Source of the DNA: Cellulomonas sp.
GTDB taxonomy: Bacteria; Actinomycetota; Actinomycetes; Actinomycetales; Cellulomonadaceae
NCBI RefSeq assembly: GCF_015234515.1
Contig: NZ_JADGMY010000021.1
Coordinates: 62,001-126,000, forward strand
Length of the DNA: 64,000 nt
Direction of reading: 5' to 3'
The position numbers were made by a program, and so were the translations under genes. The notes beneath the pieces were generated by a model, which did no database searches, had not been told where the DNA came from, and saw nothing but the letters and a program-made list of their open reading frames with translations. Below are positions 10,378 through 18,965 of the stretch, piece after piece. Numbering within the stretch: the stretch's first letter is position 1; each line of letters starts with the position of its first letter.

Positions 10378-11358
10378 GTGACCGACACGCCTGGGCCGCC
10401 CCTCACCCGCTACGCGAGCATCGTCGCGACCAACCTCGCGACGCCGTGGCCGTACCACCTGGTGCACCTGGCGACCGGCCCGGACGACGTGCGCGCGCCC
10501 GCCGACCTGTACCCGGCGTTCCACACGTCCTTCGACTGGCACTCCTGCGTGCACATGCACTGGCTGGGTGTCGAGGTGCTGCGCGCGGGCCACGAGGACG
10601 CGACGCTGCGTGCCCGCATCGACGCGAACCTCACGGCCGGCCGGATCGCGGGCGAGGTCGCGTACCTGCGGGCACACCCCGCCTTCGAGCGGCCCTACGG
10701 GTGGGCCTGGGCGGCGCGTCTCGCGGCCTCGTGCCGGGCCGCAGCCGACGCCGGGGACCAGGACGCGGCGCGCTGGGTGGACGCGACCGCGCCTCTCGCG
10801 GACACCGTGCTGGACCTCGCCGACCCGTGGCTCGCCCGCGTGGAGCACCCGGTCCGGCACGGCGTCCACAGCAACACCGCGTTCGGGCTCGCGCTGCTGC
10901 TCACGGCCGCCGACGACCTGGGCCGTACCGCGTCGGCCGGTGCCCTGCGCTCGCACGCGCGCCGGTTGTTCGGAACGGACCGGGACTGGCCCGCGCGCTG
11001 GGAGCGCAGCGGCCACGACTTCCTGTCCCCCGGCCTGGCCGAGGCGGACCTCATGGCGCGCGTGCTGCCGGCCGAGGAGCTGCGGCCCTGGTTCGCGGGG
11101 TTCCTCCCCCGGCCGGACGACCTGGTGTCACCCGCGCGCGTCGTCGACCCGACCGACGGGCACGCCGTGCACCTCGACGGCCTCAACCTCTCGCGCGCAG
11201 GGGCACTCTTCCGGCTCGCGCACGCGCTCGACGACCCGACGCTGCGCGACGCCGGGGACCGCCTGCTCACCGTGGGGCTCGCCGCGCTGGAGAACGAGGA
11301 CTTCGTGGCGACGCACTGGCTCGCGTCGTTCGCGTGGGACGCGACGGCGAGCCGCTGA
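10378..11358 (+). CDS. DUF2891 family protein
   Basis: A 326-residue soluble protein with the marks of DUF2891: LYPAFHTSFDWHSCVHMHWLGVEVLR near the N-terminus (His-rich FDWHSxVHxHW block), YGWAWAARLA, VRHGVHSNTAFGLALLL and a C-terminal THWLASFAWDA. The repeated helical pattern suggests an alpha/alpha-barrel and the conserved His/Trp residues could form a binding site, but no activity is established. It starts at GTG 10378 with GGGAGG nine bases upstream; the longer frame to 10102 crosses the relic and has no signal. Convergent with the VWA operon 47 bp away. Confidence 0.8.
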   Translation: MTDTPGPPLTRYASIVATNLATPWPYHLVHLATGPDDVRAPADLYPAFHTSFDWHSCVHMHWLGVEVLRAGHEDATLRARIDANLTAGRIAGEVAYLRAHPAFERPYGWAWAARLAASCRAAADAGDQDAARWVDATAPLADTVLDLADPWLARVEHPVRHGVHSNTAFGLALLLTAADDLGRTASAGALRSHARRLFGTDRDWPARWERSGHDFLSPGLAEADLMARVLPAEELRPWFAGFLPRPDDLVSPARVVDPTDGHAVHLDGLNLSRAGALFRLAHALDDPTLRDAGDRLLTVGLAALENEDFVATHWLASFAWDATASR

Positions 11359-11405
11359 GGCACCGGCGCACCTGCTCACCGGCAGGGACCTGACCTGGTC
11401 GTCGG

Positions 11406-12650
11406 TCACCTGGACGTGGCGACCGCCACCACCGCCCGGTGACGGTCGACCCACGCACCGACGTCGCCACGCGCGAGCGCCACGGCCAGCAGGTCCGGGA
11501 ACGCGTCCGGCGTGCACGCGAACGCCGGCACGCCCAGCGCGGCGAGGTCGGCCGCCGTCTCGCGGTCGTACGCCGGCGCGCCGGAGTCGCTGAGGGCGAG
11601 CAGCACGACGACCTGCACGCCCGACGCCTGCATCGACGCCACGCGGCGCAGCAGGCCCTCGCGGGCACCGCCCTCGTACAGGTCGCTGATGAGGACGAAC
11701 AGGGTGTCGGCCGGTCGGGTGACCAGGCCCTGGCAGTAGGTGACCGCCCGGTTGATGTCGGTGCCCCCACCGAGCTGGGTGCCGAACAGCAGGTCGACCG
11801 GGTCCGAGATCCGGTCGGTGAGGTCCACGACGCTGGTGTCGAACACGACGAGCGACGTGCGCAGCGCACGCATCGAGGCCAGGACGGCACCGAACACGGC
11901 CGAGTAGACCACCGACTCCGCCATCGAGCCCGACTGGTCGACCGCGAGGACGACGTCCCGCGCGACCGTGCTCGTCGAGCGTGACCTGCCCACGAGCCGG
12001 TGCGGCACGATCGTCCGGTGCTCCGGCAGCCAGTGGCGCAGGTTCGCGCGGATCGTGGCGTGCCAGTCGATGTCCCGTGGGCGGGGGCGGTGCGTGCGCT
12101 CCCCGCGCAGCGCGCCGGTGACGGCCGAGCGGGTCGCCGTCGCGATGCGACGCTCGATCTCGGCGACCACCTGGGCGACGACGTGCCGGGCGGTGGCGCG
12201 GGTCGTCTCCGGCATCTGCCGCTGCAGCGACACGAGGGTCGAGACCAGCCCGACGTCGGGCTGGACGGCGGCGAGCAGCTCGGGCTCCAGGAGCAGCCGT
12301 CGCAGACCCAGGCGGTCGACCGCGTCCCGCTGCATGACCTCGACCACGCTCGACGGGAAGTAGGTGCGGATGTCGCCCAGCCAGCGCGCCACCCTCGGTG
12401 CGGACCCGCCGAGCCCGGCGCTGCGCCCGGCTCCGGAGCCGCTGCCCTCCCCGGGAGGCCCGTCGTAGAGCGCCGCGAGTGCGGCGTCCATGGCCCGCTG
12501 CTCGTCGGTCAGCTGAAGTCCTGCGTCCGGGGTCCCCGCCTCTCCGAGCAGCAGCCGCCAGCGGCGCAGCCGCTCGTCGTCCCCGACGGTCGCCTCGGGC
12601 TGCGTGCCGGGAACGGCAGTCTCCGGCAGAGGTGGTCTCGGTCCACTCAT
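11406..12650 (-). CDS. VWA domain protein of the MoxR/DUF5682 operon
   Basis: Last gene of the five-gene operon. The 414-residue protein has an N-terminal helical region and a C-terminal von Willebrand A domain (from about 230). The MIDAS motif DxSxS is intact (Asp238, Ser240, Ser242 in AVDQSGSM), with LGGGTDINRAV supplying the conserved Thr/Asp region and VLISDLYEGG the later strand. VWA proteins paired with MoxR ATPases usually act as metal-dependent adaptors for complex assembly. The ATG at 12650 overlaps the stop of the DUF5682 gene (ATGA); the in-frame extension to 12869 is a shadow. No signal peptide, so probably cytoplasmic. Confidence 0.88.
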   Translation of the reverse strand: MSGPRPPLPETAVPGTQPEATVGDDERLRRWRLLLGEAGTPDAGLQLTDEQRAMDAALAALYDGPPGEGSGSGAGRSAGLGGSAPRVARWLGDIRTYFPSSVVEVMQRDAVDRLGLRRLLLEPELLAAVQPDVGLVSTLVSLQRQMPETTRATARHVVAQVVAEIERRIATATRSAVTGALRGERTHRPRPRDIDWHATIRANLRHWLPEHRTIVPHRLVGRSRSTSTVARDVVLAVDQSGSMAESVVYSAVFGAVLASMRALRTSLVVFDTSVVDLTDRISDPVDLLFGTQLGGGTDINRAVTYCQGLVTRPADTLFVLISDLYEGGAREGLLRRVASMQASGVQVVVLLALSDSGAPAYDRETAADLAALGVPAFACTPDAFPDLLAVALARGDVGAWVDRHRAVVAVATSR

Positions 12651-15010
12651 GTCGCAGCTCCCAGCAGGCGCAGTACGGTCGCGAGCGGTGCACGCACCAG
12701 CTCCGGGTCGAGCTCGACGTCGTCGGAGGCGGCGGCCGCCCCGGCCGTCCCGAGCTGGGCGACGGCCGTGCCGACGGCGCGCCGCTCCCCGGCGGGAAGC
12801 GCACCGAAGGTGCGCCGCAGCAGCGGCAGGACGTCCGTGAAGTCGTCGTCCCGCAGGGCGCCCACCCACGCGTCGAGCACGCCCAGGAGGCGACGGTCAC
12901 CGGCGAGCAGCAGCCCGCCGCCGTCGAGGAACCCCTCGGCCCACGCGGCGGTGGTGCGCGCCGGTGTGCCGCGCGACAGCGCGCGCGAGAACCTGCCCGC
13001 CGCCTCGTCGGGATCGAGGTGCCCCGCGTCGAGCAGGAGCCGCGTGGCGCGCCCGGACAGCACCCCGGACACGTCGGTACGGTCCGCGAGCGCGGACACG
13101 GTCCGCCACCACAGCTCACTCCCCGAGGGGTCGTCCCGCAGCCGGACCGCGTCGTGCGCGGCGTCGACGTCGGCCCGCAGGACCCGCGCCGCGTCGTCGT
13201 CGATCCCGGTCACGGCGCCGGGCAGCGCCGCGCACGCCCGGACCACCAGCGCGTCCGCGACGCGTGCCAGCGCCTCGACGCGCGTCCCGCGCACGTCGCT
13301 GTACCGGTGGGCCCGCACCAGCGGGGGCACGGCACGCAGCACGTGGGCGACGTCCCCGTCCTGGGCGGCGCGCGCGTCCAGCACCGGCAGCAGCCCGTCG
13401 AGCGCGTCCGGCAGGTCCGCGACGAGGGCGCGCTCGACGAGAGCGGTCACCCCCGGCAGGTCCGAGCCGGCGGCGTCCGCCACGACGCGCGCCGCGGCGG
13501 CCGCGGGCACGGTCGCACCCCACGGTGACGCCTCGACCAGCGCGACCGTCAGCTCGGGCCGCCACAGCAGCGTCCACGTCTCGCGGAACGTGCCGGTCGC
13601 GCGGGTGCGGGACGTCTCGGTCGTCCCCCAGTCGACACCGACCAGCGCGAGCCGGTGCAGCAGGCGTGACCGCGCGAGGTCGGTGTCCTTGCGCAGGTCG
13701 AGCTCCAGCGTCCGGGGCGCGGCCTCGAACGGCAGCCGCAGCCGACGCGCGGTCGCCCGCAGGTCCGCCTCGAGCGGCACGGTCGGCACGTCGTCGGGGA
13801 CGGTGCCGAGCCGCTCCCCCACGACGAGGTGCGCGGTGACGTGCGCGAGCAGCGCGTCGTCGCCCTCGCACAGGACCGCCCGTGTCGCCTCGGTGACCTC
13901 CGCCAGCCCGGGGTGCGGCCGGCCGCGCACGGCGGCGAGGACCTGCGCGAGCCGCGTCGCCTCGATGACGTGCGCCGACGAGACCGGCAGGTCACGGCGC
14001 CTCAGGACGCCCGCGACCTCGACGAGCCACCGGGCGACGACCCGGTCGGTGCACGTGAACAGGTGCTGGTACCAGCCCGGGGACGCGACGCCCGCGCCGT
14101 AGCCGGAGTGCAGCGCCAGCCGCGACGTCGTCCACGGGGACCACGTGAGGCTCACCTTGCGGCGGGGCAGGCCGCGCAGGAGGCGCGCGTCGGGGGCCGC
14201 GGCGGGCAGCCTGCCGCGCAGCACGGGCGCATGCCAGGCGCCGCACACGACGGCGACACGCTCGTGCCCCTCCCGCAGCGCGGCACGGATCTGCTGCCGC
14301 ATGTGCGCCTCGCGCCGCGCCTCACGCAGCAGGTGGGCCGGGGCGTCGGACGAGCCGTCGTCGGGCAGTGCGGGCTCGTGCTCCCGCAACGCGGCCATGG
14401 CGTCGGTGACGACGTCGAACGGCGCCGCGTCGGCCGCGCGGGACTCCACGACGTCCTCCCACCAGCGCTCGGGGTCCTCGTACCCGGCGGCGTGCGCGAG
14501 CGCGGCGACGGGGTCGGTGCGCAGCTCCTGCGGCTGGTCACCGTCGCCGTCACCGTCCTCGTCCGACGCCTCGTCGGCGAGCTGGACCGCTGCGGGCAGG
14601 TCGATGAAGCGCGCCGGGACGCCCCGCGCCGCGGCCCACGTCAGGGCCTGCCACTCGGGTGAGAACACCGCGAAGGGCCACCAGGCGGCGCGCCGCGGCT
14701 CGTCGGCCGTCACCGCGAGAAGGGCGACCGGGGGTTCCATGCCGTCGCGTCCGACGAACACGGTCAACGGGTCGGCGTCGGCGGGACCCTCGATGAGGAC
14801 GACCGTCGGCGACCACGCGTCCAGGGCGGCGCGGACGGCCCGCGCCGATCCGGGTCCGTGGTGGCGGACGCCGAGCACCCGCACCCGCGGCTCGCCGACG
14901 TCCTGCGGCACGACGTGCGGCAACACCTGCGTCGCGGCGTCCGCGGCGTCGTCCGGTGCCGCAGCCGCTGCGCCGCCCGCGACGGCCGGTGCCACCGCGG
15001 TGCTCGTCAT
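12647..15010 (-). CDS. DUF5682 family protein
   Basis: A large 787-residue protein, fourth in the operon. After a low-complexity Ala-rich start, RVRVLGVRHHGPGSARAV (about 43-60) and VVLIEGP (70-76), then RVAVVCGAWHAPVLRGRLP (about 270), resemble the spaced His/Glu motifs of the TraB/TIKI/EreA-like superfamily (G-x-x-H ... E ... GAxH). A metal-dependent hydrolase-like core at the N-terminus is therefore my inference. The C-terminal 400 residues are predicted mostly helical, without a recognised motif. No signal peptide or membrane segment. The ATG at 15010 overlaps the stop of the ATPase gene by 4 bp. Confidence 0.85.
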   Translation of the reverse strand: MTSTAVAPAVAGGAAAAAPDDAADAATQVLPHVVPQDVGEPRVRVLGVRHHGPGSARAVRAALDAWSPTVVLIEGPADADPLTVFVGRDGMEPPVALLAVTADEPRRAAWWPFAVFSPEWQALTWAAARGVPARFIDLPAAVQLADEASDEDGDGDGDQPQELRTDPVAALAHAAGYEDPERWWEDVVESRAADAAPFDVVTDAMAALREHEPALPDDGSSDAPAHLLREARREAHMRQQIRAALREGHERVAVVCGAWHAPVLRGRLPAAAPDARLLRGLPRRKVSLTWSPWTTSRLALHSGYGAGVASPGWYQHLFTCTDRVVARWLVEVAGVLRRRDLPVSSAHVIEATRLAQVLAAVRGRPHPGLAEVTEATRAVLCEGDDALLAHVTAHLVVGERLGTVPDDVPTVPLEADLRATARRLRLPFEAAPRTLELDLRKDTDLARSRLLHRLALVGVDWGTTETSRTRATGTFRETWTLLWRPELTVALVEASPWGATVPAAAAARVVADAAGSDLPGVTALVERALVADLPDALDGLLPVLDARAAQDGDVAHVLRAVPPLVRAHRYSDVRGTRVEALARVADALVVRACAALPGAVTGIDDDAARVLRADVDAAHDAVRLRDDPSGSELWWRTVSALADRTDVSGVLSGRATRLLLDAGHLDPDEAAGRFSRALSRGTPARTTAAWAEGFLDGGGLLLAGDRRLLGVLDAWVGALRDDDFTDVLPLLRRTFGALPAGERRAVGTAVAQLGTAGAAAASDDVELDPELVRAPLATVLRLLGAAT

Positions 15011-16098
15011 CCGGTGACCTCGCGGCACGCACCGTAGAACTCGTGCCAGCCGTCGCGCTCCCGGGCGACGGACTCGAGGTACTCGACCCACACGGCGGTG
15101 TCCGCGACGGGGTCCTTCACGACGGCGCCGAGAATCCCCGCGGCGACGTCGGCGGGGCGCAGGACGCCGTCCCCGAAGTGCGCGGCGAGCGCGAGCCCGT
15201 GCGCGACGACGGAGATCGCCTCGGCGGTGGACAGCGTGCCGGACGGCTTCTTGAGCGCCTGCCGGCCGTCGAGCGTGCTGCCCGAGCGCAGCTCGCGGAA
15301 CACGGTGACGACGCGGCGGATCTCCTCGGCCGCCGGGGGCGCGTCGGGGAGCTCGAGGGACGCCCCGAGCTGCGCGACCCGCCGGGTGACGATGTCGACC
15401 TCCTCGTCCGCCGTCGCCGGTAGCGGCAGGACGACGGTGTTGAACCGGCGACGCAGCGCGGAGGACAGCTCGTTGACGCCGCGGTCCTGGTCGTTGGCCG
15501 TCGCGATGACGTTGAAGCCCCGCGCCGCCTGCACCTCCGTGCCGAGCTCGGGCACCGGCAGCGTCTTCTCGGACAGCACCGTGATGAGCGCGTCCTGGAC
15601 GTCCGAGGGGATGCGGGTGAGCTCCTCGACCCGGGCGATCCCCGCCTCGCGCATCGCCGTCATCACGGGCGACGCCACCAGGGCGGCCGCGGTGGGCCCC
15701 TCGGCGAGCAGGCGGGCGTAGTTCCAGCCGTACCGGATCGCGTCCTCGGAGGTGCCGGACGTGCCCTGGACGACGAGCGTCGACCGGCCGCTCACCGCGG
15801 CCGCCAGGTGCTCGCTGACCCACGTCTTGGCGGTGCCGGGCACCCCGAGCAGCAGCAGCGCCCGGTCGGTCGCCAGCGTGGCGACCGCGACCTCGACGAC
15901 GCGACGCGGCCCGACGTACTTGGGTGTGATCACCGTGCCGTCCGGCAGCGTGCCACCGAGCAGGTACGTCACCACGGCCCAGGGCGACATCTGCCAGGCC
16001 GGGGGCCGCGGGCGGTCGTCCGAGGCGGCGAGCGCCGCGATCTCGTGCGCGAACGCCTGCTCGGCGTGGGGTCGCAGCAGGGTGTCGACGTCGGTCAT
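15007..16098 (-). CDS. MoxR-type AAA+ ATPase
   Basis: A 363-residue AAA+ ATPase of the MoxR/RavA kind, likely the motor of the operon. Walker A is GVPGTAKT (85-92), sensor 1 is NVIATANDQD, and the arginine finger region is LSSALRRRFNTVVLPLP. The Walker B region is unusual: ARVEELTRIPSDVQDAL replaces the canonical hydrophobic-DE pattern, so the first acidic residue is Glu and hydrolysis may be slow or altered. MoxR ATPases typically work with VWA proteins, as encoded two genes downstream. The ATG at 16098 overlaps the DUF5691 stop (ATGA), and the gene's own stop overlaps the DUF5682 start. Confidence 0.92.
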   Translation of the reverse strand: MTDVDTLLRPHAEQAFAHEIAALAASDDRPRPPAWQMSPWAVVTYLLGGTLPDGTVITPKYVGPRRVVEVAVATLATDRALLLLGVPGTAKTWVSEHLAAAVSGRSTLVVQGTSGTSEDAIRYGWNYARLLAEGPTAAALVASPVMTAMREAGIARVEELTRIPSDVQDALITVLSEKTLPVPELGTEVQAARGFNVIATANDQDRGVNELSSALRRRFNTVVLPLPATADEEVDIVTRRVAQLGASLELPDAPPAAEEIRRVVTVFRELRSGSTLDGRQALKKPSGTLSTAEAISVVAHGLALAAHFGDGVLRPADVAAGILGAVVKDPVADTAVWVEYLESVARERDGWHEFYGACREVTG

Positions 16099-17537
16099 GC
16101 CAGCTCCTCGAGGATCGCGCGGCGGGTCATCAGGGTGTCGGCGACCGCGTGCAGGACCTGCGCGGTGCCGGGGGCGGTGCAGCGGTCGGCGACGGCCCGT
16201 ACCTGCTGCTCGGTGCCGGCGTCGTGGGGCAGACCGGCGGCGAGGACCGGCTCGGCACTGCGCACCTCCCAGTCGGACAGCGGCGGGTCGGGGACGATCT
16301 GCCGCAGCACGACGTCGGCGACCGCGCCGGGCCACGGCGTCGGGAGCGCGGCAGCGAGGCGGAGCATGTGCCGGGCGCTGTCACGGGTCACGGGCTCGCG
16401 GCGCGGCAGGGCGGCGGCGAACGCCGCGGCGCGTGCCGCCTCGGGCAGGACGGCCAGCAGCTCGACCGCGTGCGGGTGCACCGCGAGGAGCGCCTGCGCC
16501 CACGTGGCGTCGCGCGTGCGCCGGGCGGCGTCGCGCCACCCGGCGTGCAGCTGCGCGGCGAGCTGGTCGGTCACGTCCATCCGCACGAGGTCCGCCGCAT
16601 CGCGTCCCAGGTGTGCCGTCCACGCCGACGGCGGCGTGGCCGCGACGAGCGCGCGCAGCAGCCGGGCGCGCCGGCCACCGGCCCCCGTCCGCACGTCCTG
16701 GAACGGCGCCGCGGGGTCGTCCTCGGGGAGCGTGACGACCAGGACGCGGCGCAGGCGCTGCCGATCGACCGCCACGCACGCCAGGGCGCGTCCGGCGCAG
16801 TCGCGCGCGAACCGGGAGCCTGGCAGGTCGACGAGCGCCTGCGCCGCGGCCTCGCGCACGGTCACCGCTCGGTCGGTCAGGCACCGGGCCAACCGTTCCT
16901 CGTCGTCGGGACGCACGTCGCCATGGATCGCGGCGACGTCGGCGGTCCGCGCGGCGACCGGCCGCCGGGACCACTGCGGGTCGTCCACGGCCGCACGCGC
17001 GGCGTCGGCGCCGGGCGGTCCGTCCGGCGCGTCCAGCACGGCGGTCGCGACGCCGGCGGGCATCTGCGACGCGAGCCAGCGCCCACGCGCACCCAGGACC
17101 GCCGCGACGAGCGCCCGGTGCTCATGCCCCGCGGGACGTCTCACCCACCCCAGGACCTCGGGCAGCAGCGCGGGCGGCACGACGTACCCGCGCTCGGCCG
17201 CGGTCCGCAGCCAGTGCACCGTCAGCTGGTCCCCGACGACGTCGCCGCGGGTCACCAGCGCCGCCAGACGCGTGCGAGCCGCCCCACGGGCCACGCGCGA
17301 CATCTCGGGCTCCGCAGGGGCCGGCAGCTCGGTCGCGTGCCGCGGCTGCACGGTGCCGGCACGGCGTGCGACCACGTCGAGCGCCGCTACGTCGAGCAGA
17401 CCGGCGGGCCCCGTCGTGCGCGGTGCCTCTTCCACCGCCTGGCGCACCACCGCGGGCAACCCGTCCCCGAAGGACGCGTCCGGTGCCGCGCGCCGTAGGC
17501 CGAGCAGCGCGGCCGTCACCATGTCCTGCCGGCTCAC
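16095..17537 (-). CDS. DUF5691 family protein
   Basis: A 480-residue protein, second in the operon. It lacks catalytic signatures, membrane segments and a signal peptide. Helical pairs such as RAVTVREAAAQALVDLPGSRFA and LARCLTD suggest HEAT-like repeats in the middle third, which would suit a scaffold role; this is inference. The N-terminus DMVTAALLGLRRA and the repeated Trp/Arg/Ala-rich pattern fit the DUF5691 proteins commonly encoded beside DUF5682 and MoxR genes. It starts at GTG 17537, overlapping the SWIM gene's TGA (GTGA); the frame extension to 17705 is a shadow. Confidence 0.78.
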   Translation of the reverse strand: MSRQDMVTAALLGLRRAAPDASFGDGLPAVVRQAVEEAPRTTGPAGLLDVAALDVVARRAGTVQPRHATELPAPAEPEMSRVARGAARTRLAALVTRGDVVGDQLTVHWLRTAAERGYVVPPALLPEVLGWVRRPAGHEHRALVAAVLGARGRWLASQMPAGVATAVLDAPDGPPGADAARAAVDDPQWSRRPVAARTADVAAIHGDVRPDDEERLARCLTDRAVTVREAAAQALVDLPGSRFARDCAGRALACVAVDRQRLRRVLVVTLPEDDPAAPFQDVRTGAGGRRARLLRALVAATPPSAWTAHLGRDAADLVRMDVTDQLAAQLHAGWRDAARRTRDATWAQALLAVHPHAVELLAVLPEAARAAAFAAALPRREPVTRDSARHMLRLAAALPTPWPGAVADVVLRQIVPDPPLSDWEVRSAEPVLAAGLPHDAGTEQQVRAVADRCTAPGTAQVLHAVADTLMTRRAILEELA

Positions 17538-18850
17538 AGCTGCACCAGCTCCCCGTCGCACCACGCCGCCACCGGCCGGACCCCGGCGACGGTCCGGTCC
17601 GCGACCACGGTCACGGGGTGTCCGCCGCTGAGCGCGACCAGTCGCCACGGGTCGTCCCGGAACACCACGGGCAGCGTGTCTCCGGCCGCGTCGGCGAGGA
17701 CCCACCGCGCCGAGCCTCCGTCACCGTGCCGCAGCGGGGTCACGTCACCGAGCACCACGGGCATGGCCGTCGCCCACGGGTCCACCGCGAGCAGCGCCGA
17801 CCACGCGTCGGCCACCTGTGCCAGCGTCGTCCCGTGGACCTCGCGCAGCGGGGCCGGTTCGCCGTGGCGCTCCCCCACGGACACGCGGCTCGGGTCACCG
17901 GGGTGCACGTGCAGGTCGGCGTCGACGACCGCGCCGACCGGGAGCGGCACGTCCAGCGGCTGACCCGACGGTCCGAACAGCATGACGACCGCGTCCCGCC
18001 CCGTGGTCGTCCCGCGGACGTGGACGCGGCGAGCCGCGAGCCGGTCGCGCACCGTGTCGTGCTGCGCCAGCACCTGCCACTGGTCACGCAGGCCCGGGGC
18101 GGCGAGGACGTCCTGCTGACGCTCGGGCTCCCCGACGCGCCGCCGCACGACGGCCGCGGTCGCCTCGTCCAACGTATCGAGCCGCGCGTACGCGCGGACC
18201 AGCAGGTGCAGCAGCGCGAGCTCGTCGAGCAGGCGCGCGGGCCAGCCCTCACCGCTCGCCGCTGCGGTCGCGAGGCTCCGGACCGCGGCGGCCAGGCCGG
18301 GCGCCTGCGCGTCGACGAGCCGCGCGGCGACCTGCTCGTACGGGCCGTACCCCGCCCGGTCGGCCCCGGTGAGCCCCTGCTCGACCTGGTCGTGCAGCCA
18401 CCGCTCCAGGTCGGCGACGCCGTCGGCCACGCGTGCCCGGCGCCTCTCGGCGCGCCGGGCGGCCGCCTCCGGGTCCGGCGCGGCCGTGCTCGGGCGCTCC
18501 GTCCGGGCGGCCCGCTCGGCTCGCGACGCCAACCACTCCCGCGCGTGCTCCGCCGGCTCGGCGACGTCGGGTACCTGGCCGCCGGCCCAGAGCAGGAGGA
18601 GCGCGAGCGCGTGCTTGCAGGGGAACTTGCGGCTGGGACAGCTGCAGCGGAACGCGGGGCCCGCGAGGTCGACGACCGTCGCGTAGGGCGTCTTCCCCGA
18701 GCCCTGGCACAGGCCCCACACCGCCGCGGGCGCGGTGGACGCCCCCGCGTCGGACCAGGTCCGCGGCACGGCGAGCTTGCGCCCCGCGGCGACGGACGAC
18801 GCGTCGGGCGCCAGCGCCACCACCTGCTCCGCCGACCATCTCTCCGACAC
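17534..18850 (-). CDS. SWIM zinc-finger protein, first gene of the MoxR/VWA operon
   Basis: A 438-residue protein with a clear SWIM motif, Cys69-x-Cys71-x6-Cys78-x-His80 in FRCSCPSRKFPCKHALAL. SWIM domains bind zinc and mediate nucleic-acid or protein contacts. The segment before it (SAEQVVALAPDASSVAAGRKLA) is the conserved start of this bacterial SWIM group; the C-terminal 300 residues are unassigned. I chose the GTG at 18850 because it begins just before this conserved block; no strong Shine-Dalgarno is visible and the upstream frame to 19249 is a shadow. The operon promoter should lie in 18851-18965. The stop overlaps the DUF5691 start. Confidence 0.85.
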   Translation of the reverse strand: MSERWSAEQVVALAPDASSVAAGRKLAVPRTWSDAGASTAPAAVWGLCQGSGKTPYATVVDLAGPAFRCSCPSRKFPCKHALALLLLWAGGQVPDVAEPAEHAREWLASRAERAARTERPSTAAPDPEAAARRAERRRARVADGVADLERWLHDQVEQGLTGADRAGYGPYEQVAARLVDAQAPGLAAAVRSLATAAASGEGWPARLLDELALLHLLVRAYARLDTLDEATAAVVRRRVGEPERQQDVLAAPGLRDQWQVLAQHDTVRDRLAARRVHVRGTTTGRDAVVMLFGPSGQPLDVPLPVGAVVDADLHVHPGDPSRVSVGERHGEPAPLREVHGTTLAQVADAWSALLAVDPWATAMPVVLGDVTPLRHGDGGSARWVLADAAGDTLPVVFRDDPWRLVALSGGHPVTVVADRTVAGVRPVAAWCDGELVQL

Positions 18851-18965
18851 GGACGGCGACGCTAGCGCCTCGCACCGACACGCGGGGCAGGTTCCGTCCT
18901 GATCCACCCGTCCGCGCGGAGCACGCCGGGCGGCCGTCCGGCTGGGGGTGTCGCGCGGCGTGCCG

